From Austropuccinia psidii (lineage: Eukaryota > Basidiomycota > Pucciniomycetes > Pucciniales > Sphaerophragmiaceae), in NCBI GenBank assembly GCA_023105745.1, contig JALGQZ010000003.1, positions 80,652,696-80,716,695 on the forward strand: 64,000 nt of DNA, in the 5' to 3' direction. Both the position numbers and the translations under genes were made by a program. Shown here piece by piece: positions 10,501 through 23,500 of the stretch (within the stretch, counting starts at the first letter, position 1; the number at the start of each line of letters is the position of its first letter). The notes below the pieces were generated by a model. It did not search any database. It was not told the origin of the DNA and saw only the letters and a list, made by a program, of their open reading frames with translations.

Positions 10501-10512
10501 AGGGGGAGGGAA
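10501..10512 (+). other. Polypurine tract of element A
   Basis: AGGGGGAGGGAA immediately before the 3' LTR (TG at 10513), preceded by a T run. This is the expected plus-strand primer for reverse transcription. Element E has the identical tract at 32864-32875. Confidence 0.9.
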
Positions 10513-12350
10513 TGTGAGCCTTAGAGGTAATTTCATATACCCAAAAGACCACAAATATAAAAAATAACATATTAATATAAATAAAATAAATTTATTTATA
10601 TTATTAAAATGAAAATAAAAAATATAAATATAAAATTATATTAAAAATAAAAAATTAATTATAATTTAAAAATAAAATTACTTTAAATTTTGTAAATATA
10701 AAATTACATTTATACTTGAAAAATTTAAGTAAAAATGAAATTTTAACAAAATTGTGAAAAAATAAATAAATTTGGAAAAAAGTTAAATAAAATTTATTAT
10801 AACTTTTTATCCAATAAATAAACATATAAATTTTATTTCACCATTGGATTCCTCATAAAAAATCAGGTGGGGTCACCTCTGAGTGAAATTTTTGTAACTC
10901 AACTCTAAATAAGCTTAAATTAAGTTTTTAGTATTTTCAATACAAAAGTTGAAAATCCTCAAAACCTTAATTTAATTCACACCAAATTTGGTGTTAACCA
11001 TCAATTTTTGTGTTAAAATTGAGGTGTTGTGTTTAGTTTAGAAGTTATGAGGAATTAAAGTATTTTCAATTGAATTCAATTGAAATGTCAAAATGTGCGC
11101 GTGTATTACATAAGTGAACTTTGATTTACATATGAGGTGTCAATTATTACTGTATTGTACTGTACAATTGAATTGAATTACATGTGTAAATTATAAGTAT
11201 AATACATGATGAGGAATTAAAGGAAAAATAAATTGGAAAGATTAAATTTGGGGGGGAAAAGGAACTCCAGCTCTAAGGGGGAGCTAGACCCCCAAAATCC
11301 TTGCTGACAGGCGTGGGATGTCAAAATTCACGCAAAAGTTCATCACTTTTGGCCTGGAATTGAGTTACAGGGTCTGTGGACTCAATTGATGATGAGGTTT
11401 TGATACCAACTGGGGTAGTTTTAGCTGTTGCCAAGAAGGTAAAACTACCCTTAAGATAAAACAATCATAATAAAAACAGTTTTAACTGGTTTCTACGCCT
11501 CTGACACACATTCTGACGTGTTTTGAAGGCTCTAGGCCTGGTATTGCTATAGTAATGGCTGATTTGAGGGTCTAAAATGGCTAAAAATGGCTAAAAATGG
11601 CTTAAACCAGCCCTTTTTGGTCTAAACCAGGGTTCAATGATGCCATAATTGGCTTTTCTGTTGTCAGACTGTTTTTCACGACTGACAAGAGTAAATTTTA
11701 CTTTTGGAGTAAGAGAATTGATGGCTATAAAAGAATGTCTTCTTTGCCCCACTTTTCTCTTCATGTTAGAATCTTTTCCTTTTATTAATTAGTTTAAAAC
11801 TGTTAAACCAATCAATAAAAGATTCCAACCACCTCTTTTAAATCATTTTAAACCTTTTAACCACGTGAAAAAATCATTATAATCATTGTTTGTAACTCTT
11901 ATAATCATTTTTACCCCTGAACCACCCCAAAAGTGAATTAAAGCATCTTTCATCACTGTTAGCTTTGTCACTTTGTTTCCAAATTCACTCTGGTCACTTT
12001 TGGGCGTGTTTTCTCTTTAATATTCTTTTTAAAGACTCTGTTCTTTAATTAATTGCTTGCAGTTCTTTGCTCAATTAATTCCAATTGAAATTGCTCTTGA
12101 AGAAATTTCTTTTGTAGCCTTAAAATATCTCTTGTAGAGTATTTTTTGGATAAATTTTTATTGTTGGTAAAACAATAAATTTTTATAATATTATTGTTTT
12201 ATACTAATAAAGTTATAAACAATAAAATTGGCGTGTTTTCTCTTAAAAATAATATTTCATACTATTTTTAACTGAATTTTACCTTATACAAATTTTGAGG
12301 ACAGGAAAAGTACTTGATTTTTAATCAAAGTTTCATATCCACACCTTACA
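10513..12350 (+). repeat. 3' LTR of element A
   Basis: It runs from TGTGAGCC to CCTTACA, nearly identical to 2256-4092, and is followed by the target duplication GCACC (12351-12355). After that element B resumes on the minus strand. Position 99 of the LTR is G here (10611) and A in the 5' copy. Confidence 0.95.
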
Positions 12351-15300
12351 GCACCCATAGTGGTTATATACACTGCTTGAGATATTTGAGTAAGGGCAAT
12401 TTGGATTTTTGGTATTGGGTATCTGCCTCGAACAGTGTAAGTGTTCAAAGCTCTAAAGTCCCCAACAATTCTGGATTTTACATTATGCCATGCCACTATG
12501 ACTGGTGTAGTTATTTCTACTTCTTTATTATGGCCAACTTTTCTTATTACACCAAGGTCTAGAAGTTCTTTGATATGAGTTTCCAGAGCCTCTCTTGACT
12601 TGGGACTTTCTGGGTATGCAGGTCTTCTCAAGAGTGGTGGATAAGGTCTTTCAATATTAAGAATGATATCAACCTCATGACCAATAATTTCTCCTAGAGG
12701 TTCTTTGTCTGAAGCAAATGCTCCTCTGTGGTCATACAAAAGGGAAGAAAGTTCATTTTCTTGCTTATCAGTCAGATGAAGGCTTATTTCAGCCTCATTT
12801 AATCCAGATTTGAATTTCTCCAATTGTAAGCTGACTGGTGATACTTTATTTACTGTAATTTGTCTTTTAAATGGTAAAAAGGCAAATTTCTGATGCTTAT
12901 TGTCTCCAATAGCAAAGTATCTGTCTTTGTTGTTATGTAAATCTATTCCATACATGATTAAATAGTAATTTCCCAATATAAAATGGGTACTAGAGCAATT
13001 TTCCATAACAAAAAATTCAACTGTGATTCTAAAGTACCCATTAATGTGTGGGAATATGAAATTGGTCTCAAAAATTCCTAATGCTTTCATTGGATTACTT
13101 GCACTATTGAATTTTATACCATCAATTGGCAACAATTGGTCTTCAAAATTTGGTACAGAAGTCTTAAGAAAGGATTTTAAAACACAAGAGCAGAAGGCTC
13201 CTGGGTCAAGCAAACCTTTTGTGGGCTTGTTGTCAATCACCACTTCTGTTATACAGGAGTTACCAGCTGTATAACCTTTCCCTCTGTTTGGTTTGGTTTT
13301 CATGAGTTGTGCATCTTGAACTTTTGATGAATCAAGTTGACCATTGCTCAATTGTGGAAATTGGGAATAAGACTCCATGATGTCAAAAGTGGCATTGATA
13401 TTTTCTATATCTTTTGAAGATTCAGAAAATATGGATGACTTATCATCTGAATTGTCTTCAATTATGTCATCTTTTTCAACATCAGGTTCCTTTTCAATAT
13501 CAATTTCATTGATTTTCCCCCTTTTTGGACATGTATTGGCTAAATGGGTGGTGCTTTGGCAAATATGGAACTTTCTGACTGTATCTGCAGATTTATACTT
13601 AACGTTATTAGAATTTGCTTTGGGGTTTTGTCCACAGAATCTTTCCAAGGTGTATTGAACCTTGTTTTGAGATTCACCCTACTAGAACCAATTTTGGTTC
13701 TGGTGGTTACTTCTTCTAGTATATTGATAATATCCTCTGCTGAAGATTGTTCAGTAGTCCTGCTTTTGAAAGAATGCTCTAAGTCACATCCACATTGTCT
13801 CAGAATTTTTCTATGGATCCTAAATTCTGACATGTCAGGATATAATGCTGTTAATCTGTCTTTTTGTTGGCAAAACCATGGTGAAGCTTTGTTTTTATCA
13901 GCATTAAATGGGGCAGATTCAAAGGCTGTTTCCACTTTAAACCTCCAAACATCATTGGCCCATTTGTTGATAATTTGGGTTTTCCACCAAGTCCAACTTT
14001 GGTGTCCATGTGCTTGTCTCAATTTGATATATCATCTGTGAGCTGATTTGGTAAATAAAGTGTTAAACCTGGCTGTTAACAATCTGTCTGGTAATTCAAA
14101 GTCTTCTTTTATGATGTCAATACCTCTGATGAGTTCCATATGGTCATACTCTCCTTCACCACTGAAGTGAGGCCATTCCTTAAGTTTTGGAACTTCTTTC
14201 AATAGTGCTTGGCCCATTGTTGGTGCTAAGTTATGAAACAAAGTAGAAAATTCATTTTATAATTGAGAATTTTAAATATCCAATACCTGTGGATTGGGAA
14301 TCCCTGTACCCTCATTTTGATTAAGAGGTATAGACATTCTTGGTAAGGTGTTTAGTAGTTGTTCAATATCATTCATATTACTATTGTTACACCTTTGTGA
14401 ATTTTTTAATTCATGTTGTAAGCTTTGTATGGAGGTTATTACATTTTGTTTATCATCATCCTCTTTATATTTCAGCTCATGCCATAATTCTGTTTGTTTA
14501 GTATTATCAGATATAACCTGATTTAACTTTATTGTTAATTTTGGTATTTCCTCTTTTGAGGTATCAAAACACTTTTTCAAGGAAATTATATGTGTCTTTA
14601 CTGCAGTAAATGATTTTCAAATATCATCAAAAGCTTTCTTATTATCCTCTTTGATATTATTTATGGCTTGTTTTATTCTTGTTTCAATCATGTCATCAAT
14701 ATTTAATTTAGAATATTTGTCTGTCAATTCCTTAATAATGGCAGGTTGTTCATTTATCTCATTTCCAAAAGAATTATCATTATTAGAAGTTTTGATTGTT
14801 CTTAAAACTTTTTCAAAACATTTAAGTGTTTCATTGATTTGGCTCAGACTCAAGTTATGTGTTTTAAGATTGTCACAAATTGATGCATTTTTATCAGAAA
14901 GATTACTTTTTACGTCAGTTATAGCTTGATACAACTCTGGAATGGAATCAAAAATATCAGAAATCATTTCTGATATTTTAATATGGCTTCCTCCTTCTTC
15001 TGTAATTCCATCATGGTTCTGGCAATCTGAAATACATTTTCCATGGAATCCTGCTGAATCTTTGGAATCCTGTATCCTTGGCTGTAGGGCTTTGGGGATG
15101 GTGCCTTTCCTTTTCCCTTTTTTGGAGCTTGTGGCTGCTTTTTCACGTTGGAATTGCTGGTGCTGGCCACTGGGGCTGTTTTTGACACTTTTTTGGGTGG
15201 TGGAGGGTTGTTTTTCCTCCATTCTAGTGTCAAGAGCATCATGTTTTTCTTTTCCATCAATAGATGCCATACATTGAGCAATTTGCAAGTATTGGGATGG

Positions 15301-15435
15301 CCCAGGGACTTTCTCACAGTCAGGTAAGAATTCATGCAGTTTTTCCACAGATCTGCAAGGATCTGGTACTCCTTGTACTGCAGGGCATTGTTGTATGCTT
15401 TGTGGCTGGCTTTGTATATGTCCACTGAGGCTTCT
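12351..15435 (-). pseudogene. Element B: gag-pol from RT start back to the Gag N-terminal region
   Basis: Read on the minus strand from 15435 down, this holds the Gag N-terminal region and coiled coil (to about 14617), then a capsid-like domain (about 14200-13700), a knuckle, protease (DPG) and the start of RT (to 12351). Compared with element A it has stops near 14615, 14270 and 14031 and frameshifts near 13540-13650. The knuckle reads KFHIC, so its first Cys is replaced by Phe. In RT the first catalytic Asp (MDALKG in A) reads MGA across the insertion point. The accessory frame is also visible (about 15435-14964), ending in the [17 protein letters not shown] motif. It is interrupted by element A at 12351 and by a solo LTR at 15436. 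Confidence 0.9.
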
Positions 15436-17462
15436 TGTAAGGTTTGACTATGAAACAATAAGTAAAAATTACCAATTTTTTACTTATTGTACTCTGAATG
15501 TCCTTATAATTGAAATAAATAAGATTAAAATAATAATAATAATAAAGATATATTATTATTATGGCGTAAAAAATATTATATTATTAAATAAATATAATAA
15601 TATAATTAATATTATATGAAATTATAATATTATAAATAATATATTAATATAAAATAATTAATATATTATAAAGCTCTTTATTATTGTTACCAACAAATAA
15701 TAAAGGCGTAAAAAATTGTTTTTTATTAATAAAAAACAATTAATAACAATAATATTACTAATATTAAAGTTATGAATTAATATAAATACTATTTATATTA
15801 ATTAAAGAATTATTAAAAGAGTAATAATAGAGAAATTATTATAATAAGAGAAAATAACCTACTTTTAACACTTAATATAATAATTTTGAAGTATTTTACG
15901 CCCAAAAATATAAATACAACCTTTTCAAATTGTATTTACAATAAAAATAAAGAAAATTACAAATTATTCTGGATTTTTACGTGGAAATGAGTTATTAGAG
16001 AGATTTTTAACAAAAACAATTAAATAAATGATTTAATCACGTCAAAATAGATGATTATAGCAAGGTGGTCTTTGGTCTTTAATAATATAACAGTTTTATA
16101 TATAAAGAATAAAGAAATTACCTTTGATTTAATTGATTTAATGTTTTTGATGCGTCTGAGGGGTAAATAGAGTAAAAAGAGCTCTATTTATAGTAAATAC
16201 CTCCCTCCTAGAGTCCAACAGGCTTCTAGTAGACGTGTACTGATCATATCCACTGGAATTGATCAATATTTTAAGGTTTGAGGGTGATTACATCATGATC
16301 AAACCATATTACATCATTATTACACCATTATTTAGAGTTATCACTATAACTCTAAGTGTGATGACATCAGAGGCTTGGCAGAACCCCAAATTTCGTGGAT
16401 TTTATTAGTTTTAATCATAAACTAATAGTATTCACCAATTTTATCACTATTAAGACTGTTAAACTTAATTTAAGGTTACAGTGTGTGATCATAACAGCTC
16501 AATTTAAGCTCAAACTTTGATCCTCAATAACTTTTAAGGTTTTCACGCTACAGCAATTCAGAGAGTGAATTCTGATAGCCTGACATAACCTTATTATGCT
16601 GCCAAGAGCCTTTCATTACATCATCAAAACTCTAATTTTGATGATTTTTCTTGTAACTCATCTTTTCTGTCGAAATTCAATATTTTAAACTTCAAACCTT
16701 GATTTCAGGGGGTTATACCCTGAATTTAATAATAAAAATTACATCATTCTTCACGAATGAACTAGGAGAATCTAACTGTGTACTTTTTTTTAAGTTTGGA
16801 ACACTTTCACAACAAAGTGGTCAACAGCTCTGTTGATTTTTATCAATAATTCATCATAGGTTTTAACCTTGTTTATAATTTGTAAAATAAAGTTCATATC
16901 TGTGTTCTTACAGTAATTACGTGGTAACTTTATTTTTGGTTCATCATTCTATCATGTATAGTTTAGAAGATATTAGCTATGATCCTTGAATATATGCGTT
17001 GACCAAAAAAGTGCATATATTCAGGATAATTCCTTAAGTATTAACATTGGAAATTAGCTTATTAATTGTTTTATATGTGGAGTTTTGTGGGGAATCCACT
17101 GGTACAATTTATTTCACATGTTGTTTCATTAGTTTCTGAGATAAATAAGTTTTTATGGTTTTTATAAGGTATTGTACCTTATAATTCCTTAAATATTGGC
17201 TTTACAGATATGCCATAAAAATGGTATATGTGTATTTTTCCATGGGGAATCCAATGGTATAATTTATTTCACATGTTCATTCATTGGTTTTCAAGTTAAA
17301 CCAATTTTAGTACCAATTTATGGTATTTTTTGTATATTTGAGTAATTATTTTTAGTGTATAATTATTCTAATTAATTTTAATATAATTATATTAAAGGTA
17401 TAATTATTCTGAGTATTTTTTGTGACCTTATTGGGTATGTGGTCATATCTCAAAGGCTCACA
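15436..17462 (-). mobile_element. Solo LTR (G-type family) inserted in element B
   Basis: The 2027-bp LTR on the plus strand starts TGTAAGGTTTGACTATG and ends AAAGGCTCACA. Perfect 5-bp duplications CTTCT lie at 15431-15435 and 17463-17467, and element B continues on both sides. On its sense (minus) strand it starts TGTGAGCCTTTGAGATATGACC, closely resembling the 5' LTR of element G (36659-38487). A TATAAATAG box is at 16192-16184 on the minus strand. It is very AT-rich, and I see no coding sequence. Confidence 0.9.
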
Positions 17463-18109
17463 CTTCTTGTGGCGGTGCCAGCTCTGTGTGAAGGTAAAAT
17501 GGTGTTATCAGCATCAGAATGACCTATTTTAGTTGTTTGGAAGTCATCAACTGACCCTTTTCCTTCTGTACCTGGTTGGCTTCTGCCACAATCATGTCTA
17601 TTACCTTTCTGGGAGCTGCTTGAGGGGTTATAGCTGGCTCCTGATCTAGTTGAAGGCATATTTTCATGATTAAAAAGGCTTTAAATAGTATTTTCACTTC
17701 AAAAACTTACTATTGGCTAAATTCTTAGCTTTCTTAAGGGTATTACTTATATCCAAGTTAATCAATTCAGAAGATATTGGTTCAGGTTGGTTATTTTGAG
17801 TCACAATAACAGTACTGGCAGGGATAATTCTGGTGACTGTTGAGGCTGTTTCAATGTTTTCTTGTCTTACCACGTTTTCAGACACCAAAATTAATGAAAA
17901 AGCCAATTAATTAAGTAAAAAAAGGTTATTTCAAAAAAAAAAGAAATAAAAATATAAGCCTCACTTATAATATGAAAAAATTTATTATTTATGGGTTTTT
18001 TGAATTATACATATTTTTTATATGTTTTAAATTTTTAAATATAAGAAAAAGGTTTAAAAGAGAGTAAAAAAATATTTCACAGGGCAAATATCACGGCTGG
18101 GCCCCCAAA
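17463..18109 (-). pseudogene. Element B: leader, accessory exon 1 and Gag start
   Basis: On the minus strand from 18109 down come the primer-binding-like TTTGGGGGCCCAGCC, an AT-rich leader, and the equivalent of accessory exon 1 (17884-17711, 174 nt, with a 24-nt in-frame deletion relative to element A). An intron of about 65 nt follows (17710-17646), containing the Gag ATG (17659, start [16 protein letters not shown]), and then the first Gag codons, until the solo LTR cuts in at 17462. The base before the exon-1 TG is changed so that the acceptor AG reads GG. The Gag frame is not interrupted by the stop seen in element A. Confidence 0.8.
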
Positions 18110-20527
18110 TGTAAGGTGTGGATATGAAACTTTGATTAAAAAATCAAGTACTTTTCCTGTCCTCAAAATTTCTATAAGATAAAAATTAATTAGAAATAGT
18201 AAGAAATATTATTTTTAAGAGAAAAAACGCCAATTTCATTGTTTATAGCCTTATTAGTATAAAACAATAATATTATAAAGACTTATTGTTTCACCAACGA
18301 TAAAAATTTATCCAAAAATACTCTACAAGAGATATTTAAGGCTACAAAAGAGATTTCAATTGGAATTAATTGAGCAAAGAACTGCAAGCAATTAATTAAA
18401 GAAAATAGTCTTTAAAAAGAATATCAAAGAGAAAACACGCCCAAAAGTGACCAGAGTGAATTTGGAAACAAAGTGACAAAGTTTACAGTGATGAAAGATG
18501 CTTTAATTCACTTTTGGGGTGGTTCAGGGGTAAAAATGATTATAAGAGTTACAAAAAATGATTATAATGATTTTTCACGTGGTTAAAAGGTTTAAAATGA
18601 TATAAGAAAGGTGGTTGGAATCTTTTATTGATTGGTTTAACAATGTTTAAACTAATTATAAAAGGAAAAGATTCCAACATGAAGAGAAAAGTGGGGCAAA
18701 GAAGACATTCTTTTATAGCCATCAATTCTCTTATTCCAAAAGTAAAATTTACTCTTTTCAGTCTTGAAAAACAGTCTGACAACAGAAAAGCCAACTATGG
18801 CATCATTAAACCCTTGTTTAGACCAAAAAGGGCTGGTTTAAGACATTCTTAGCCATTTTAGACCCTTAAATGAGCCATTAATATAGCAATACCTGATCTA
18901 GAGCCTTCAAAACACGTCAGAGTGAGTTTAAGAGGCGTAGAAACCAGTTAAAGCTGTTTTTACTAACATTCTTTTAGCTTAAGGGTAGTTTTACCCTCTT
19001 GGCAGCAGTTAAACCCACCCTGGTTGGTATCAAAACCTCACCATCAACTCAGTCACAGACCCTGTGACTCAATTCCAGGCAAAAAGTGATGAACCTTTGC
19101 GTGGATTTTGACATCCAACTCCAGTCAGCAAGGAGTTTGGTGGTCTAGCTCCCCCTTAGAGGTAGAGTTCCTTTCCCCCCCAATTTTTATCTTTTCAATT
19201 TATTTTTTCCTTTAATTCCTCATCATGTATTAATTATACTTATAATTTACATATGTAATTCAATTGAATTGTACTGTACAATACAGCAATAATTTATACC
19301 TCATATTCAAATCAAAGTTCACTTATGTAATACACGCGCACATTTTGACATTTCAATTGAATTCAATTGAAAATACTAAACAGTCTGACAACAGAAAAGC
19401 CAACTATGGCATCATTAAACCCTTGTTTAGACCAAAAAAGGGGTGGTTTAAGACATTTTTAGCCATTTTAGACCCTTAAATGAGCCATTACTATAGCAAT
19501 ACCTGGTCTAGAGCCTTCAAAAAACGTCACAATGAGTGTAAGAGGCGTAAAAACCAGTTAAAGCTGTTTTTACTAACATTTTTTTAACTTAAGGGTATTT
19601 TTACCCTCTTGGCAGCAGTTAAAACCACCCTGGTTGGTATCAAAACCTCATCATCAATTGAGTCACAGACCCTGTGACTCAATTCCAGGCCAAAAGTGAT
19701 GAAACTTTGCGTGGATTTTGACATCCAACTCCATTCAGCAAGGAATTTGGGGGTCTAGCTCCCCCTTAGAGCTAGAGTTCCTTTCCCCCCCAATTTTTAT
19801 CTTTCCAATTTATTTTTTCCTTTAATTCCTCATCATGTATTATACTTATAATTTACATATGTAATTCAATTGAATGTAACTGTGCAATAAAGTAATAATT
19901 GATACCTCATATGTAAATCAAAGCTCACTTATGTAATACACACGCACATTTTGACATTTCAATTGAATTCAATTGAAAATACTTCAATTCCTCATAACTT
20001 CTAAACTAAACACAACACCTCAATTTTAACACAAAAATTGATGTTTAACACCACATGTGGTGCAAATTCAATTAAAGTTTTGAGGATTTTCAATTTTTGT
20101 ATTGAAAATACTAAAAACTTAATTTAAGCTTATTTAGAGTTGAGTTACAAAAATTTCACTCAGAGGCAACCCCACCTAATTTTTTATGAGGAATCAAATG
20201 GTGAAATAATTTTTATATGTTTATTTATTGGATAAAAAGTTATAACATATTTTATATAGCTTTTTACCAAAAATATTTTGATTTCACAATTTTTATTAAA
20301 ATCCATTTTTACTTCAATCTTACAAGTAAAAATATAATTTCATAATTTTAATTTTTATTGTAATTTTATTTTTAAATTATAATTAAATTTTGATTTTTAA
20401 ATATAAATTTGTATTTATATTTAAATTTTAATTTTTATAATATAAATAAACTTATTTTATTTATATTTGTGTCTTAATTTATCTTTTGTGGTCTTTTGGG
20501 TATATGAAAATACCTCTAAGGCTCACA
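18110..20527 (-). repeat. 5' LTR of element B, enlarged by an internal duplication
   Basis: The plus strand begins TGTAAGGTGTGG and ends AAGGCTCACA, the reverse complement of the A-family LTR. The length is 2418 bp against about 1837 bp in elements A and E. The extra length comes from a tandem duplication at 18772-19983. On the sense strand the TATA box (TATAAAAG) lies near 18718, so the duplicated segment sits directly upstream of the promoter, in U3. The flanking host bases start at 20528 (TTATG). The matching duplication would be at the far left end, outside the window. Confidence 0.9.
18772..19983 (-). repeat. Diverged tandem duplication of about 605 bp in the U3 of the B LTR
   Basis: The segment starting CAGTCTGACAACAGAAAAGCC at 18772/18773 is repeated from 19381, and the two copies end near 19380 and 19983. 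They differ at many sites (for example ACCTGATCTA against ACCTGGTCTA), so the duplication is old or arose by unequal exchange between two different LTR copies. Confidence 0.85.
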
Positions 20528-23500
20528 TTATGTCAGTTTTCTTTGAAATATTCAGTGAAATTAAAGCTACATTGAATATTTAAGTCCAGATATATTCTTT
20601 TAATTTGGAAAATAATTTGTTTCATTAAAGCCCTTCATATAAAAAACCATGTTTCTATCTCACCCAAGATTTTTATTGCCTTCTACTGATATAATATCAT
20701 GAAACACTCTTCTAAGATCTTAAAAATTGAGAAAAAGTCTTATCAATATAGCCCTATTGGGGTCACCTCTCAACTTGGACATTTCTAACCTTAGTTTTTC
20801 TCATGTTTTTTGCTTGGAAGTTTTCATCTTGAAAAAAAACAAATTCACAAAATTCTTGTTTTTACAAATGTTCATTTATAAAATAAATAAAAAAATATAT
20901 TGATCATTTTATTTATTAAGTTATTTTTTCAAAATAGTAGTGATTTCAATTTTTTCAAAGCTTATAATTGAGACTTCTTGGTGGTCTCATTGCTATTATC
21001 ATTACTGTTATTATAATTATCAAATTTTTTTCCTTTTTTCCTATTATTTCATTATAATTTTCTTTTAATGATCAGTATCATTATTTGTAATTGTGTACTT
21101 TATTTTTAATTTTGGGTTTTTCTCATATTGATCATTTCTTACATTTATAGTAGCCTTTACTTTAAAGTGTGGTACTGTAATTTTTCAACAATCATCAGAA
21201 AATGTACAGCAGCAGTATCTACACAGATCCTGCTACTGTAATATTGAAAAAATTGAATTTGATTAACTCCAATAACCATCATAATTAGAAAAATCATCCT
21301 CATAATCAAAATGAGTAAAATTAAGATTAATCATAAAAATCATGGTAATTTTCAGGAAAGCAAAACTTTGAAAAAAAATGTTTTTCCACAGTTTCATAAT
21401 ATTAAATATTGCTACTATTGTTGATACAAGCCCATAATATTCAATGAAGCTAAAAAACTATCAAAAATTCTTTATGAAGCAATACGGGAATACAGGATAA
21501 ATCCAATGAAGAAAAAATTCAACCCCTCTTTTTATAATTGTTTGGCTCAATATAATATATTTTGTTTTAAAAGTTATTTCAGCTTTATTTTTGAATATTA
21601 TAAGTAAAAGAAGATTTTTTCAATGTATCAACTTCATATTTTATATCTTTTGTACTTAACTTCCATTGAGATAAAAACTTTAAAGCTACTTGGCCAAGAA
21701 ACTCAAAGGGGTATGGAGGGCTATGATACAGTAAGCCTCTATATATTGATTTTGAGAAAGTCTTTGAGATTAAATTCAATTCTTCAGCTGAAGAGGTTAA
21801 GGTAGAATAAATCTCATTATAGCAGATATTTCTCAAACACTAATTGGGCTGCAACAAAATATTAGCTAAAAAATGAGTTGTATGTAGTTATTGTAAAACA
21901 AGAGATAAAAGAATATTGATAATAAAGAAAGAAAGCCCAAATATTTCAAGAAAATATGAAAAACGCTCAATAATAATATTCAAAAATTCAATTATTCTTT
22001 GATTACTCTAGAAAACAAATATTTTTTCATATAACAGAAAAATAGATTGTATAAGAAGTAGTTTCAATGGGATCTTAAGAGCTTTTTAGAATGAAAATAT
22101 ACATAAATATTACTTCAAGTGGAACAAAGACTTGGTCATATATCTTAATTAATGTTTAATGGGTAAGCTTAAGTCTTTGAGAAGGAATTTGGAGTATTCT
22201 TGGAAGAAAGAGGGATGTTTGTCTGAAATGACATGTGCATAATTTCAAAATTCCTTTTAAATAATCTCTATTTCTTATCCTAGCAGAAGCTGACTCAAAT
22301 TATTACCTTAAGCTTTTCATTAAGCATTCATACAAAAAAAGTATGGAAAAAGATTTCCTTATGCTATATTTTCCAGGTATATAAGTAATCTTCAGACACA
22401 TTACAATATCCTCAAGCCTATAGATACCCTATAATATCAATCAAATTCCTCTTTTTTGAATATAGGTATCTGAAAGTACCTTCAAGATTTACAGGCACAA
22501 ATATCAGTATAAAGATAATTCCTGAGAAAAAAATATACATACTGAAACTAAACACTTGTACCAGTTCTATTATTGAAAGAAGATTTGAGATTCAATTATC
22601 TAGATATAATCAACATGAAGTCCAGTATTTATTGAAAAATTAGGTATTTGAAAGTTCTTTCTGATATTTAGCTAAAGTTCAAACTTTTTCAAGATTTCTA
22701 TCTAGGTACATGGCTTCCACAATCTTTCCAAGAATATTCATAAGGGATAAATTTTCACATTATTCTCTTAATTACTTGTATTAAAATAAATTTTTTCATT
22801 GCTTCATATCTCTCAAGTAGGAGTATGAATTTTGAAATTCAATTCACAAATGAATTAGAAAATTACTCAATCTTTTAGCTAAAGCACATATGGGACTTTC
22901 AATTCATCATAATATTTAACTAAAAGCTTTAATATAGGAATTAGAAAAAAATTTAGATAATATGAAAGAAAATAAGAGAAGGAAGAATTATTTATCCAAT
23001 GGCATCATTTAATAAGATTTAGCTGACAAGATAGCTCAAAAGAGTATAATATGAAACCTAGGGAGAAATTTAAATTACTTTTCCTCAGATTTCACATGTG
23101 AAATTGAACTGGTTTGACAGATAATATCCAAGATTAGCCAAAATAGCTAAGGAATACCCATTAATCAGGTTTCTCCCCCTCATTTTATTGGAATTTGATA
23201 CAAAAAAACAATAGCTAACTCAAAGCCATTTTTTCTTATTTTATTCTTGAATAATTTTTTACAAAAATAAAATGAATTGAGCTGTTAAATCTTTTTGACA
23301 GGACATAATTAACAAAAAGAGGAATATAAAGAGCTGATTGTAAAGAAAGCTCATATCAAGGAATATTTTTTTTCCATGAGTCAGAGCTATGCTAAGCACT
23401 GTAAATATTCAAACTCTCAATTTCAGGAGGACTTTAGCTATATAGTGTGAGATTACAAATAAATGAAATAATTGAATTTAGAAATGCAAAAAGAATATGT

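Larger units (their letters stand above)
2256..12350 (+). mobile_element. Element A: complete, young Ty3/gypsy chromovirus-type LTR retrotransposon
   Basis: The 10,095-bp element has LTRs of 1837 and 1838 bp, TG...CA ends, perfect 5-bp target duplications GCACC (2251-2255 and 12351-12355), a primer-binding-like site, a gag-pol frame open for 1930 codons, and a polypurine tract just before the 3' LTR. By eye the two LTRs differ at only about eight positions, so the insertion is recent. It landed in the reverse transcriptase gene of element B, a member of the same family in opposite orientation. Order of domains (protease, RT, RNase H, integrase, chromodomain-like tail) is that of Ty3/gypsy chromoviruses. 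One nonsense codon near the start of Gag is the only obvious lesion. Confidence 0.95.

Noticed and set aside
10021..10554. Antisense open frame of 177 codons over the Pol C-terminus (239 codons at 32198-32917)
   Set aside because: Shadow of the integrase/chromodomain coding sequence, running into the 3' LTR without sense.
21585..21836. 83-codon minus-strand frame in the unexplained AT-rich stretch
   Set aside because: No domain, no promoter or intron signals, and overlapped by another chance frame on the plus strand.
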